Shown here: positions 11,474 to 22,341 of the stretch, piece by piece
How positions within the stretch are numbered: the first letter of the stretch is position 1
Layout of the letters: the number at the start of each line of letters is the position of its first letter
Assembly (NCBI RefSeq): GCF_023065955.2
Contig: NW_026623050.1
Location: 24,448,501 to 24,512,500, forward strand
Direction: 5' to 3'
DNA: 64,000 nt
From: Ursus arctos
Lineage: Eukaryota; Chordata; Mammalia; Carnivora; Ursidae
The notes under the pieces: generated by a model
What the model was told of the DNA's origin: nothing
Seen by the model: only the letters and a program-made list of their open reading frames with translations
The model's database searches: none
Translations under genes and position numbers: made by a program

Positions 11474-11700
11474 TCTAAGATACCTTCTTTTTTTTTCTTT
11501 TTTCTTTCTTTTTTTAATTTGAGAGGGAGAGAGAGAGAGAGCATGAACCAGGGGGAGGGGCAGAGGGAGAGAGAAAAGCAGGCTTCCCGCTGAGCAGAGA
11601 GCCCAATGCGGGGCTCAATCCCAGGACCCCAAGATCATGACCTGAGCCGAAGGTAGACACTTAACTGACTGAGCCACCCAGGAGCCCCTCAAGATCCTTT
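11474..11700 (-). mobile_element. Carnivore SINE, minus strand, inside the L1
   Basis: The plus strand starts with a T-rich tail (11487-11516), then a GAGAGA tract, 'gggggaggggcagaggg', 'gcttcccgctgagcag', 'ccaagatcatgacctgagcc' and 'ctgagccacccaggagcccc' ending at 11688. Imperfect flanking duplications (tctaagatacctt and tcaagatccttt) fit insertion into the L1. Confidence 0.92.
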
Positions 11701-11730
11701 TGAAAAAGATTTCTTGGGAAGTCTTGTTGT

Positions 11731-11934
11731 ACCAGACACTATGTGGGGCGCCAGGTGGCTCAGTCGGTTAAGTATCTGCCCTCAGCTCGGGTCATGACCC
11801 CCAAGACCTGGGATCAAGCTCCACATAGGGATCCCTGCTCATCTCCCTGCTCAGTGGGGAGTATGCGTCTTCCTTCCCTCTGCCCCTCTCCCCTTGTGCT
11901 CTCTCTCTCTCAGATAAATAAAACACAACTATGT
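11731..11934 (+). mobile_element. Carnivore SINE inside the L1
   Basis: 'ggggcgccaggtggctcag' starts at 11745. The tRNA-like part, 'ctgctcagtggggagtatgc' and a CTCTCTCTCT tract follow, with a short 'cagataaataaaa' tail. The L1 resumes at 'aactatgtgaatcaagatg'. Imperfect duplications (accagacactatgt and aaacacaactatgt) flank it. Confidence 0.9.
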
Positions 11935-12002
11935 GAATCAAGATGTTGTGGAATTGGTGCAAAGTTAAATAGACCCTTGAAACAAACTAGAAAGCCCCCA
12001 AA

Positions 12003-12155
12003 TAAACCCTTAAAGGGGCACCTGGCTGGCTCAGGCAGTAGAGCTTGAGACTCTTGATCTCGGGGTTGTTAAATTTGAGCCTCACATTGGGTGCAGAGAT
12101 TACTTAAAAGAATTAAATCTTTTTTTTTTTTTTTTTTAAGAACTAAACCCTTACA
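12003..12155 (+). mobile_element. Short older carnivore SINE inside the L1, with target-site duplication
   Basis: The SINE (12015-12143) reads 'ggggcacctggctggctc', 'gagactcttgatctcggg', 'gtgcagagattacttaaaa', then a T run. The duplication taaacccttaaa (12003-12014) and taaacccttaca (12144-12155) differs at one base. The CT-rich body of younger SINEs is absent. Confidence 0.88.
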
Positions 12156-12984
12156 TATATGGCCACAATATATGACAGAGGTGGCAAAGCAGAGCAGTGG
12201 AGAGAGGACAAATTTTTCAGTTAATGATTCTGGAACAAGTGGGTACCCATAAAGGAAAAATTGAAGTTAAACCCCTATCTCATACAATATGCACATAATA
12301 ATTATGAATGGATTAAACAAATAAATGTAAAAGACAAAGCTACAAAGATTTTATAAGACAGCATAGGGGAATATATTTATGACCTCAAGATAAAGGATTT
12401 CTTAATCAAGACACTTAAAAAATACTAACCACAGAGGGCAAGATCATAAATTCTACTACATTAAAACTGTATTTACCAAAGAACGCAGTTTTTGTCATTA
12501 AACGGGTAAGGATAATTGCAACACATAAAATTAATGAAGACCTAGTAACCAGAATATATAAAGAAATCCTACACACCACAGAAAAAAGATATCCAAGAGA
12601 AAAACTGGGAGAGGGACCCATATAAGAAGAAATCCAAATGACCAATAAACACACGATACTATAAGCAATCTCAGTTAAGGGACTGAATATTCTATACCAC
12701 AGTGAGAAACTACTATACCCCCTTTAGTCTGGCAGGGTAAAAATTCTGATCATACCAAGTAATGGTAAGGATATGGAGCATAGGAGCTCTCATACACTGC
12801 TGACAGCATGTAAACTGGTCAACCATTTTGGAAGTAGTTTGGCATTATCTCGAAGTTGGAGATAGGTATAGTCTTTGGCCCAGCAGCTCCACTCCCAAGT
12901 ATATACCCTGCAGAAATGCAGAATATACATAGTGAGATGCATGTTCAAACTGTTTGTAATTGCCAAAACTGGAAACTATATAAG

Positions 12985-13378
12985 TTAAGGGGAAGCTGGC
13001 TGCTGTTGGCAATAGTCCATAAAATCTCAGAGGTTTAAAACAATAAAAGTTTATTTCTTACTCCCATAATAGCCCAGTGTGGATGCTCCTAAACAGGGGG
13101 CTCTCCTGGGAAGCTCTCATCCTAATGGTGGTTCAGGAACCTAGGGTTTCTCTAACTTGTGGCTTGCATACATAGCTTCCACGGTCACCCAGGGGTCATC
13201 TCCAGTCTAAATGAAAAGATCACGGAGATCATACATGAGAGATTCCTATGGTCCAGGCTAGAACCCATGTCCATATCTTACTGGAAGGGAGGCTGGGAAA
13301 TGTAGTTCAGATGTCCCCAGGAGGAAGAAGAACCCAGGAAAAAGAGGTGGTGATTTGCTATTAACCTCTACCACAAAC
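12985..13378. repeat. Old interspersed element inserted in the L1 3' UTR, family not assigned
   Basis: The L1 3' UTR is continuous from about 12984 ('ggaaactatataagttaag') to about 13379 ('accaaactatctataagcag') once this block is removed. The block reads 'ggctgctgttggcaatag', 'ggtttaaaacaataaaag', 'tttatttcttactccc' and 'gggaggctgggaaatgtag', a pattern I know from dispersed mammalian repeats whose family name I cannot give with confidence. A DNA-transposon or LTR origin are both possible. Confidence 0.55.
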
Positions 13379-13790
13379 CAAACTATCTATAAGCAGAAGA
13401 ATAGATAAATTGTGATACATTCATTCAATGGGCTGTGCTCTGGCAATGTAGAGCCACACACAACACTGTGAATGAATCTAACAAAAATAATGGGGAACAA
13501 AAGAACGCAGGCCCAATAGATACTTAGAAAGTGATTTCATTTCTATCTGTATCTATATAAATACATACAGGTCAAAAGCAGACAAACCTAAACTATGTTA
13601 TTTAGATGATGTACCTGGGTAATAAAATTAAACAGAAAAGCAAGAGAACTGTTGCAATAAAAGTTGGGATAGACCCTCTGGGGGAAGAAGGGATTTACAG
13701 TTGGGAAGGATACACTAAGAGGCCGGCAGTGTTCTATTGCTTAACATGAATAGTGGTTATACCCATGTTCATCCACTTTTCCTCCCATGT

Positions 13791-16700
13791 ATCACATTTC
13801 ACATCAACACACAAAAGTGCAAAAAGCCAAATGTGTTCTCCACCTTAACGTAAAAGAAATCTGGTACAGAGAAAAGCAGTTTCCCTACAGCTGGAGCACC
13901 ATTGCCCTCTAGCAAACCAAGCGTCACTGTTTTCCCTACAAGAAAGTGAGCACCTTCCAGACCTAATTTTCTCTGATTTACCATTTTGAAGGGGAAGAAA
14001 AATTTGTACTACCATTTGACATAATTGCCAAACACCCAATTTTCCCCCTGTAGGTCACTCCGTAAATGTTATTATCTGCTGCTGTCCTCCATAATTACTA
14101 CCCCTTTCCTGAGTTGATGACGTTTCTGCCAGCGCCTAGTTCTGCAGTTAACAAAATGCCATTTTGCCACCAGCGCTACTACTCTTCTCATGATCTCTTT
14201 ATCTTTGTTTCCTATAGTAACTTGTAAATTCCAGTGACTCATATCTCTCTTGTTCCAGACACTTAACTTTCAAATCTGTATTTTCCACCCTCCAGTGCAC
14301 AATTTGTTTTATATTCTGTTGCATCTCCCTTTCATCATCCTTGAATTCTACGCTGGGAAAAGCCTTCGTCCTGTTACCCAGCCTGAACACCTTTGTTTTT
14401 CCATTTCACAGACTCAGGAATCCATTCTCGGGTAGCAACTCAAACACTCAGCTTTTGAAGGTAGATAATTTGAAGTATTCCCATGTCCTCCTGCATAAAA
14501 GGCATTTGTACTGGTGTCCTTCAGCAGAAACTTCTCTCTGCCTCCTACTGAGATATCCAAAGGGCTGGTTGGCTTCCAGCCCCGGGTTCCAGAGATGGTG
14601 GCATTTTAGTGGCAAGATTCCCACTACCTCTGAAATGGATTGGAATGGAATATTTGATATAAATGGGAATAATACAGGGAGAGCAGAGTTGCTCCCTCCT
14701 GAAAAAGTCTCAGCTGCATTTCTAGCTTACCTATCAGACCCAAGGTTCAACCAAGTGGTAGAAAGACAGAGCTTAGAAGGTCTTTTTGCTCGCTCTCTCT
14801 CTCTCTTATTTATAGTAGCAACTGTTTTTCTCTTTAACTCACTCTTCAGAAGGAATAGTATTTGTGACAGCTGGGGGGGGGGCATTTTGGGGGATATTTC
14901 TTTTCTGTTTTCCCTCCCTGAGTCAAAGTAAGGAGAGCTGAAAGCTGGTTTTCAGGCTACTAAGAGTTTAAAGCTGGCTGTATTGGTACAACTTACAGAC
15001 ACACCCTCTGAATCAATGAATTCTTCAGAGATAAAGAGTGAGCTATAGAGCTAATATTTATAAAGCTAATAAGTAAATAAATGTGCAGGCCCAAAAGTTG
15101 TGAATCAATCATATAGAAGCCATCGGATCTGATATATAATTTATCATTTTCCAATGATTTAACATATGATTTGGCTATTGTTCATTTCAGTGGGTTTCAC
15201 CTTCAGATTCAAGTTTCCCATTCAGACAGAAGTTGTAAGGGCATTTTGGGAGGGGAATCATATTGCACCTAAGTGTGATTTTATGCAGGGCTTCCCTGCT
15301 GCACCCCCCCCCTTCTATTATAAACTACCTGAGATAAGCCTATGGTAAAGAATCTGTGTCTATTTTGATTTTAAAGTAAAAATCTTTTTTTTTTTAATGG
15401 CACTTACTACTTTAAAAAACAGACTGGCAAAAATCCAATCAATCTAAAATGATTCAGTTTATCACTTTGGGCATTTCAAAAGAGAATGTAAAATGTCAGA
15501 GCTGGCTGTGATGAAAGAAAAAAAAAAGCCAGATTTGAAACTGTGCCAACTAAAAAAAGGAAGCATAGTATTTTCTTGTACCTACAGATCTCAACCATTA
15601 AAATGACATGATTTTTATACTTACCATGTCTGCATCTTTGCTTATATCATGACCTACTTGAAAAAACAACTTATTTTTACACAGACCTACATAATAGAAG
15701 TATTTCCCATGGAAAAACAAAATTCTCCAACTAATAGAATAGATTGATCATATAAAGGTTCATCAAACCTATCACCTGGCATGTAACAGTGCTCTGAGTC
15801 CTCAATGATTGCTTGGAGGCAAAGTAATTAAAAGAGAATTGCCTAAGTTTAAAATTCAAAATACCCATGTAGAAGGTGGGTTGCTATTTTTATTTTAAAC
15901 TTCCACAACCTGAACTTTTTTTAAAAAAAGTGTTTTCTTTATAAAGAAGGATAAGTAAGATTATTTAAATGATGTTTCGGAACTCAGCTACTCAGGAAAT
16001 GATAAATTAAGGCTACTACCTCCTAGATTCTCAAATTAGACATGCACACACACATGCACACATGTAACTGATATGCTGGCAATCTTCACCTTAAATTGTC
16101 TAGATTTTCCTGGTTAATCTTACATGTCGACTAATAATATAAAGTGCGATCGCTTACTTTGTACTAATGGTTGATTCCTTGCACACATAATAGTTTTTAG
16201 AAAGTCTTACTATTTATAGGGAAAAATGGTTGAAGGAAGAACATTCACTTTTTTCCCTATGTTGGATATACCCTCCTCTCCTAAAAGTGTCCTTTCTAAA
16301 AATAAAAACCAAAACCCTAAAGGTGTCTTAAAGTACAATAAATCATACAATAAAATTAAATATCAGTAGGGTATTTGTGGGTTGGGGAAGGGAATGTGTG
16401 TAGGGATGGGAAGTGAGGGGAAGGAGTTTAGCTGCTGGTCTTCCTTCAAAGAAATATAGCAGCTTAGTGTGTTTTCATGCTTCCCCAGAGCCTCCAGCTT
16501 CTGCTCACCAGCAATCCCAGAACACAGATTCTCCTCCTTGATCCCAACCCTGTCCGGTGCACTTCTATTCTGTGTGTCAACGCAACCAGCCTGGGGTTGT
16601 GCCCTAAATACTGGAAAGCCACAAATCACTGGTTCAAATAGACCCGCTTCTTCAAAGGACAGAGCAGGGAGTAGTGAGGGAAGAGGGAGGAGAGATGCTT

Positions 16701-16839
16701 AAAGTGATTTACGACCCCCCTAGGAGAGGGGTTTTGGCACCTGGGCCATTGTGCTCTGGACAAGGATCTGGCAAGTAACAAGAGACATTGAAATGTACGA
16801 GGGGCCGATTAGGATGGTTCAATCTTCCCTGGATTAGTC
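13791..16839. other. Long repeat-poor stretch, no gene recognised
   Basis: Almost no transposon sequence is recognised. Short features are a G run (14873-14882), a C run near 15306-15312, a CA-like patch (16040-16064) and a G-rich segment (16369-16426). The longest open frame in the window (196 codons, 14341-14931, plus) opens at a TTG and ends in low-complexity Leu/Phe/Ser; no domain is recognised, so I do not call it a gene. The low repeat load may reflect regulatory constraint. Confidence 0.45.
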
Positions 16840-17340
16840 AGGCATTTGATATAAATAAGTAAACATCAAAATCACCTCTACAGCAGCCCAAACATCTCTT
16901 TCTCCACTCTCTCTCTCTTTTTTCCCCCCAAAGAGTGAAAGGGACTAGAGATTAGAAAAAGAGGTCTTGTGTATTCAAAGTGCTAATTCAGAACTTCTTT
17001 CTCTAATGCACTCATGAAACATTTTAATTGTCTGACTTTGCATTCAAAAGCCTTGTTTGCAACTCCTAATTGCAGACTGCTTTGAACAAATAATTGAAAT
17101 GCATGACTTGTGGGGCCTGCTTAAACAATTATAATGTGCTTTGCCGCTAGGTGCTGGTCCCCCTCCCACCCCTGCCCCTTTTTGCATAATGACAAGCAGC
17201 CAGCTTGATATTTGCAGCCAAGTTAAAACCTTGCTAATTTGTTGCACTGCAATCTGGGTCTGTGGCAGTGTCCGTACCTGCATTAGTGCTTGCAACAGCA
17301 AAAACGGCTCTAATAGTTCAACTGAATGTTAAGAAGACCT
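16840..17340. promoter_or_regulatory. Candidate conserved non-coding regulatory element
   Basis: A repeat-free block holds many short AT-core motifs typical of developmental enhancers: TAATTG, ATTTTAATTGTC, CAACTCCTAATTGCAG, AACAAATAATTGAAATGCAT, AAACAATTATAATG and TTTTTGCATAATGACA. They are interspersed with GC-rich islands. It has no coding frame and no transposon match. The call rests on motif density and lack of decay marks; conservation was not measured. Confidence 0.35.
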
Positions 17341-17734
17341 TTTCATTTTCTGCTGAGAGAATCCCACTGGGGTTTTGTTTTCAAAATACAAATCTTTCAT
17401 GTGCCTGTTAGTTTTGCATCTACACACAATTTATGGAGCTATTTCCCTGAAAATTCTCCCCAACCTGATTTTACAGTCCTCAACAAATAGGTTTGTTCCT
17501 TTCAAGGGGCTCAGTTTTAGACATGAAAAAAAAAAAAGTCCATTTCCTAGTAATGCCCCAAGACTAGCCACAGCCAGCCGCTGAAGACCACACACACAGT
17601 TGCTACTTTCTGAAAAGGGGCTGTGACTCTTACTTTTCGAATCTAGAACACGGTGCCAGATGCGCATCCTTCTAGCCTCCTTGTCAGGACTCAGAGCCTT
17701 AAAGGAACGAAGGTTGTGTTCACTCATGATCTGA

Positions 17735-17995
17735 ACATTAATATTTTTTTTATTTTTTTAAGTTGTGGCAAAATACAGATAAAATTTACCATTTCAACTA
17801 TCTAAGTATCCAGTTCAGTGGCATTAAGTACATTCACATTGTCCTGCGACCATCACCACCATCCATCCACAGAACTCTTTTCATCTTGTAAAACTGAAAC
17901 TCTGTCCCCGTTAAAGAGTAACTACTCATCCCTTTCTCTTCAGTCCCTGACAGCTACCCTTCTACTGTCCCTATGAATTTGATTACTCTTGTTTG
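17735..17995 (+). repeat. L1-type LINE fragment
   Basis: The block reads 'gttgtggcaaaatacagata', 'aatttaccatttcaac', 'agttcagtggcattaagtac', 'cgaccatcaccaccatcc' and 'ctatgaatttgattactct'. This is a very common mammalian dispersed sequence that I associate with old L1 elements. Its orientation relative to the L1 consensus is uncertain. Confidence 0.6.
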
Positions 17996-18046
17996 AGCCT
18001 TTTTTTTTAAAAACCCAACCTTACATATTTTAAGATCACTCTTTAA

Positions 18047-18185
18047 GAATAAGCTATTCCTGGGGCGCCTGCCTGGCTCAGTCAGTGGAGCATGCAACTC
18101 TTGATCTCTGGGTTGTGAGTTCGAGCCCCAAGTTGGGTAGAGATTACTTAAAAATAAAAACTCTTTTTTAAAAAAGGAATAAGCT
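18047..18185 (+). mobile_element. Short older carnivore SINE with target-site duplication
   Basis: The SINE runs from 'ggggcgcctgcctggctcag' (18062) through 'caactcttgatctctggg' and 'gttgtgagttcgagcccc' to 'agagattacttaaaaataaa'. The 9-bp duplication gaataagct flanks it (18047-18055 and 18177-18185). Confidence 0.88.
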
Positions 18186-18459
18186 TTATTGGAATCATCT
18201 GGCTCAGTAATTAGCAATTCTCACATTACCTTATTTCTGTTTAGGGTGTTGGATGGAAGGAACACTTAGCAGACTGAAAAAAGTAAACTAAAAAAAGTCA
18301 CTATTTTAAGATCTCAACTCTGCCTGCTAAAAATAGCTCTAAATATATCTTCCTTGTTCCCAGGTGTCTCCCAGATGCAGTCAGTGGTCTTAGCAGGTGG
18401 TTACAGTCAGAAAAGAAAACCTCCAGAGGTCTAGGCACTGGGTGTCCAGGCACTGTGTT

Positions 18460-18622
18460 TTATATTAGTTCTAAGTGTTCATGATGACCCATGAGATAAG
18501 AATTGTCTTTTTTACAGTTGGGAAGATGGAGCTCAGGAAAGCTGGGTAAGTGGCTCTAAGTCACACAGTGACTCTGTGGGGAAACTGGGATTCAAGCCAG
18601 GTCAGTGGCACTCAAAGCTCTT
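18460..18622 (-). repeat. MIR SINE
   Basis: The plus strand reads 'gatgacccatgagataagaa', 'agatggagctcaggaaag', 'aagtcacacagtgactc' and 'gggattcaagccagg', the reverse complement of MIR from its 3' part into its tRNA-like head. Well preserved for its age. Confidence 0.85.
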
Positions 18623-18947
18623 TTCAAGTCACTGAGCAACACAGCAGGAAGGATCCATAGGAAGTGGTGCTTCAAAGACACTGGCTGTTTGGCAGGGGGA
18701 GTGGGGATTAACACAGCTTGTCCCAGGACACAGGTGTAACACGTGTGCCGGGCAAAGGGAGGGGGATTCCCCATCATTGTTATGAATATCCCGCATCCTG
18801 CCTGAAGTAGGTTGCACCCAACAGGTGGTATTAGAACCCTCTTTGAGGATCCCCGAACTAGTGTGTCTTGGTCTTAATCTCCAGAGAAGAGCCCAAAGAT
18901 TCTCTTCATAACCCACTTTTGAGCTAAAAACGCCATTCATCTCAGAA

Positions 18948-19162
18948 ACAATAGCGAGCCTTTATTGAGTGATTACCATGCACCAAGCTTTGTGTATGTC
19001 TTTTGCAAACTCAGGCAGCCCTGCCCTCAAGTTCACACATTTAACATTACGCGAGACAAGATCTTCTAACATAAAATACAAGTAAAGCAGCAGAGCCCCA
19101 TTCAACCCCAAACCTTCTTTGGAGAGCCTGTGCATGTAACCACTGGACTATACTGCCCCAAG
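18948..19162 (-). repeat. MIR SINE
   Basis: 'gcctttattgagtgattacc' and 'atgcaccaagctttgtg' start the block, and 'cctgtgcatgtaaccactgg' with 'actatactgcc' ends it. The ends match the reverse complement of MIR; the middle is diverged. Confidence 0.75.
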
Positions 19163-19318
19163 TAAAATGCTCTTCTCTATGATGGGTGGACCAAGCCATC
19201 TGAAGTATGTATTTAGGTCTTCCAAATTATATATAGCAAATGACTGAAAGCATCAGCTTTGCTTTTCTAGGCAGGTGAAGTCCCTCTGGATATCTACTAC
19301 AGAGGTGACCCCAGGATT

Positions 19319-19338
19319 AAAAAAAAAAAAAAAAAAAA
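19319..19338 (+). repeat. Poly-A tract
   Basis: An uninterrupted run of about 20 A follows 'ccaggatt'. No SINE body or pseudogene is visible just upstream, so its origin is unknown. Confidence 0.8.
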
Positions 19339-19524
19339 GATACGAACAGCCTCAATCAAGGAGGGAGAAACTTGTTTTAGTCATCTTGTTGGCTAAAACA
19401 CCACATCCAATGTTCTTCTGCTCCCTAGAAGCCCAAATTAAAATTCGAAATCTGTGCTATGGAAATTAAATGATGCAGACATCTGTCACAGATTTCTCCA
19501 GAAAATATTTATTCATTCACAGAA

Positions 19525-19740
19525 GAGTAGTTAAGAGCTCCGACTTTGGAAACTCAGGTTTGAATTCTATGTCTGTCATTTATTGGCTGTGTGATCTTGG
19601 GCAAGTTACTTACTTAACTTTCCTGTTCTTCAGTTCTGTCATTTGTAAAATGGGAATAACAAAAGCACCTATATCAAAGAAATAGATGAAAGGGCTACCT
19701 AAGCACTGAATAAATGGTACCTACTATTATTATTTTAAGT
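19525..19740 (+). repeat. MIR SINE
   Basis: 'agtagttaagagctccgac' is followed by 'caggtttgaattctatg', 'ggctgtgtgatcttgggcaa', 'catttgtaaaatgggaataa' and 'gcactgaataaatgg'. This is nearly full MIR order in plus orientation. Confidence 0.9.
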
Positions 19741-19779
19741 TGAGAGGTAATTTGGCTTTCGAAATAATTTTGTAAAAAA

Positions 19780-19965
19780 CATTTCACCCGAATTTAACCA
19801 AGCTTTTGCTCCTACTTGTAGGTTTTAGAACATACAAGGGATAGAAGAACAAGATAAATGATACTACAAGGGAAAAATAGCAGACACTTCCAGAACTGTG
19901 ATACATTCTATAGGACAATTGGTCAGAAGCCCCCTACTGATTATTAACTAACAATGAGTCTTCCA
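19780..19965 (+). repeat. Old LINE 3' fragment related to 21570-21750
   Basis: Shared blocks, including 'agataaatgatactac', 'gtgatacattctataggaca' and 'attggtc', recur in the same order at 21570-21750 ('agataaatgacatcac', 'gtgatatattctataggaca', 'actggtc'). These are two diverged copies of one old LINE 3' UTR, 1.8 kb apart in the same orientation. Confidence 0.55.
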
Positions 19966-20640
19966 ATTAGTCTAACATTTCCATGTCTGCCCTATGGCCA
20001 CTAGTCTATCATCACAAGGCTAGGCATTGCAGGCCTCAGGCCCATATTATCACTGGAGAACCAGTACCATGTCCAGTGCAGATAGCTAGTTGTTCTGCCT
20101 TAGCCATACAGCTAATAAGTACTGAAGGAAGATTAAAGCATCCTTTCCCCAACACCTGTTTTTCTCAACTCCCCTTGCCCTCCACCCCTACTACACCTCA
20201 AATGCTGAGATCATTTTGATCTGGCTTTTGTAACTGCAGTTAGCAGAACAGCTGAAACAGAACAAACACAGAAAAACTGAAACCTACCCCACATCTCGGT
20301 TCTGATTTACCTTTTTGTACATTTGAGTCATTGGCTACCATCTGCTGAACTAGCTACCTGACTGCATCCTCAGGGGCCACAACTGACTCAATCCGCCCCA
20401 TTTGCTTGGTGAGAGAGGGCACATTCAAAGGTAAACTAGCTCACTCTGCAGTTTGCTCTTGATTATTCACTAAGACTTTCAGGACGTACCTATGAAGTGT
20501 TAATGGAAGAACCCAGGTCTGTGAACGTGACCTTCTTTGCCCAACATCTAGCCCAAACCGGATACAGGCAAGTTCTTAGATATGTTTTCTGCAGAGGATC
20601 TCTTTTCATCATTCATCTTCAACTACTGACCTGACTTGAA
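19966..20640. other. Single-copy sequence, nothing recognised
   Basis: No gene. The 78-codon plus-strand frame at 19983-20219 has no recognisable domain. Confidence 0.35.
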
Positions 20641-20833
20641 GGGGCACCCACAAAGCTGTGACAGCTTAAGCATCAAAATGAACAGCAGACTGTAATGGAA
20701 TGAAGCACCTTGAATATCTAAATATCCATGAGCCCATCATGATGCTCAAAAAAGAGCAAGCAAGCAAACAAATAAATCTTCACTTATTATCAGTGGAGTT
20801 GGCCAATATACCAACTCCTTACTCTGAAAATTA

Positions 20834-21185
20834 GTAAAGAATTGGGGCACCTGGGTGGCTCAGTCATTTAAGCATCAGACTCTCGATTTTGGCTAGGGTT
20901 GGGATCTCAGGGTCGTGAGATCAAGCCCCACATCGGGTCCTGTGTTGGGTGTGGAGCCTGCTTGGAATTCTCTCTTTTAACCTCTCCTTCCCCTACATCC
21001 CCTCCCTATGAAAGAAAGAAAAGAAAAGAAAAGAAAAGAAAAGGAAAAGAAAAGAAAAGAAAAGAGAAAAGAAAAGAAAAGGAGAGAGAGAGGAGGAAAG
21101 GAAAGGAAAGGAAAGGAAAGGAAAGGAAAGGAAAGGAAAGGAAAGGAAAGGAGGGAAGGAAAGAAAGAAAACTGGTAAAGAACTG
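20834..21185 (+). mobile_element. Carnivore SINE with expanded purine tail and target-site duplication
   Basis: The SINE body (20845 to about 21008) has 'ggggcacctgggtggctcag' and 'gggtcgtgagatcaagcccc'. The tail is not AATAAA but a long GAAA/GGAAA tract (21010-21170). The duplication gtaaagaattg (20834-20844) and gtaaagaactg (21175-21185) encloses body and tract, so the microsatellite grew from the SINE tail after insertion. Confidence 0.9.
21010..21170 (+). repeat. (GAAA)n/(GGAAA)n purine microsatellite
   Basis: About 160 bases of essentially pure purine: GAAA and AAAAG units give way to regular GGAAA units, with a short GAGAGAGAGAGG segment between. It makes Lys/Arg/Glu-rich frames on one strand and Ser/Phe/Leu-rich frames on the other; none is a gene. 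Pure homopurine mirror-like tracts can form triplex DNA. Confidence 0.93.
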
Positions 21186-21869
21186 TTTCAGGATAACCAC
21201 TAAGCCCCAGTTCATGAAGTAAGATCTTCTTTATGGATGAATACTGGGTAATAAATATAGAAGAAATTATAAAATTAGAAAATAATGATTTTGCAATCCA
21301 TAAAAAAAATAACAGATATAAGAAAGGATCATCTATGGATATTAGGGGGAATCTTGACAGGGAATTAGATTTACTTGGTATCAAAGTACAACCTCCCCCC
21401 AACCAGATTTCTCACCAGTCACAGGGTAAACCATGTTGGGCATCAGTCTATGTGATATAAACCCAAGATCAGTCTTAGCACTACAAATGTAGGACAACCA
21501 AGACATTAAATTCTCTTGATGAGGGTCATATAAAGTACATAGCACCACCTATAAAATATTCTCATCAAAAATATTTCATCCAAATCTAGTCAAGGCTTTA
21601 GATACCACTTCAAAGTTACAGTAAAGAGAGGAGGTAGAAAAATAAGATAAATGACATCACAAGAGGAAAAAAATATCAAGCAATTCAAAATGTGATATAT
21701 TCTATAGGACAACTGGTCTTGTATCCTCAATAAATCAGTATCATGAAAATGGAGAGGAAACAAAGAGATGGATCCTAGCGTAGATAATCCACAAGAATTA
21801 AAATTATGGAATTCTATCATTTTCTGGAAGCTGACTTTCTTCCTAGAAAAGTGCCCAGGGCAAGAACTA

Positions 21870-22030
21870 GGCCATACTGAGCACTCAATACACATTTGTT
21901 AAATGAAAGAATGAGTAGACGAGATCAAAGAGGCTCAGAGGGCTTAGAGCACTGCTCAATGGCAAGCAGCTGTTCAGTGGTAAAGCTAGGACTAAAATTT
22001 GATCTATTGATTCCTAACCTTGCATTTGTT
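21870..22030 (-). repeat. L2 end and MIR-like remnant
   Basis: 'gagcactcaatacac' with 'atttgttaaatgaaagaatg' resembles an L2 3' end in plus orientation. It is followed by 'gaggctcagagggcttag' and 'ttcagtggtaaagctagg', resembling a reverse-complement MIR core. Diverged and short. Confidence 0.45.
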
Positions 22031-22341
22031 CCACAAGTCTCTGGTTTTGCTTTTTCCTGTATAATTTAGCTCTAGATTTAAGCAGCCTTAAGAGACATAA
22101 CAACCGAAAATAATGTGTGGTTCCTGGTTGGATCTTGGTTTGAACAAAGCAGCTGTAAAAGACATTTTGAGGACAACTGAGAAATTGAACAGGGACTGGC
22201 TAATAGATGACACTGAGGCATCTCTGACAATTCTGTCAGGTGAGAGAACAGTATTGTGGTTACACAGGAAGTGGTCTGTCCTTATTTTCTAGAGAACTAA
22301 AAATTTTAGAGGTAAAAGTTATGAGATTGGTAATTTTCTTG

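Larger units (their letters stand above)
10265..13790 (+). mobile_element. Old L1 LINE: ORF2 remnant and 3' UTR, multiply interrupted
   Basis: Ordered L1 ORF2 segments are recognisable: 'ggccaatatcactcatgaac' (10829 onward), 'actagacgaggatgctccca' (11056 onward), and downstream 'caccataaagg'-type and 'tttaatcaagacactt'-type blocks. The 3' part follows: 'tataccctgcagaaatgcag' near 12902, then 'aactatctataagcagaag' from 13381. Many stops and indels make it non-functional. It is split by SINEs at 11487-11688, 11745-11926 and 12015-12143 and by an older element at about 12985-13378. Removing these restores L1 continuity. Confidence 0.85.

Noticed and set aside
14341..14931. Longest open frame in the window (196 codons, plus)
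   Set aside because: It starts at a TTG rather than an ATG context, has no recognisable domain, ends in low-complexity Leu/Phe/Ser and overlaps other open frames. Chance ORFs of this size occur in 64 kb of mammalian DNA.
21010..21170. CRISPR or other clustered repeat array
   Set aside because: Units are 4-5 bases without spacers. It is a microsatellite, and the host is a mammal.
20899..21402. Lys/Arg/Glu-rich and Phe/Leu/Ser-rich frames on both strands
   Set aside because: They are translations of the GAAA/GGAAA microsatellite and SINE body, not proteins.
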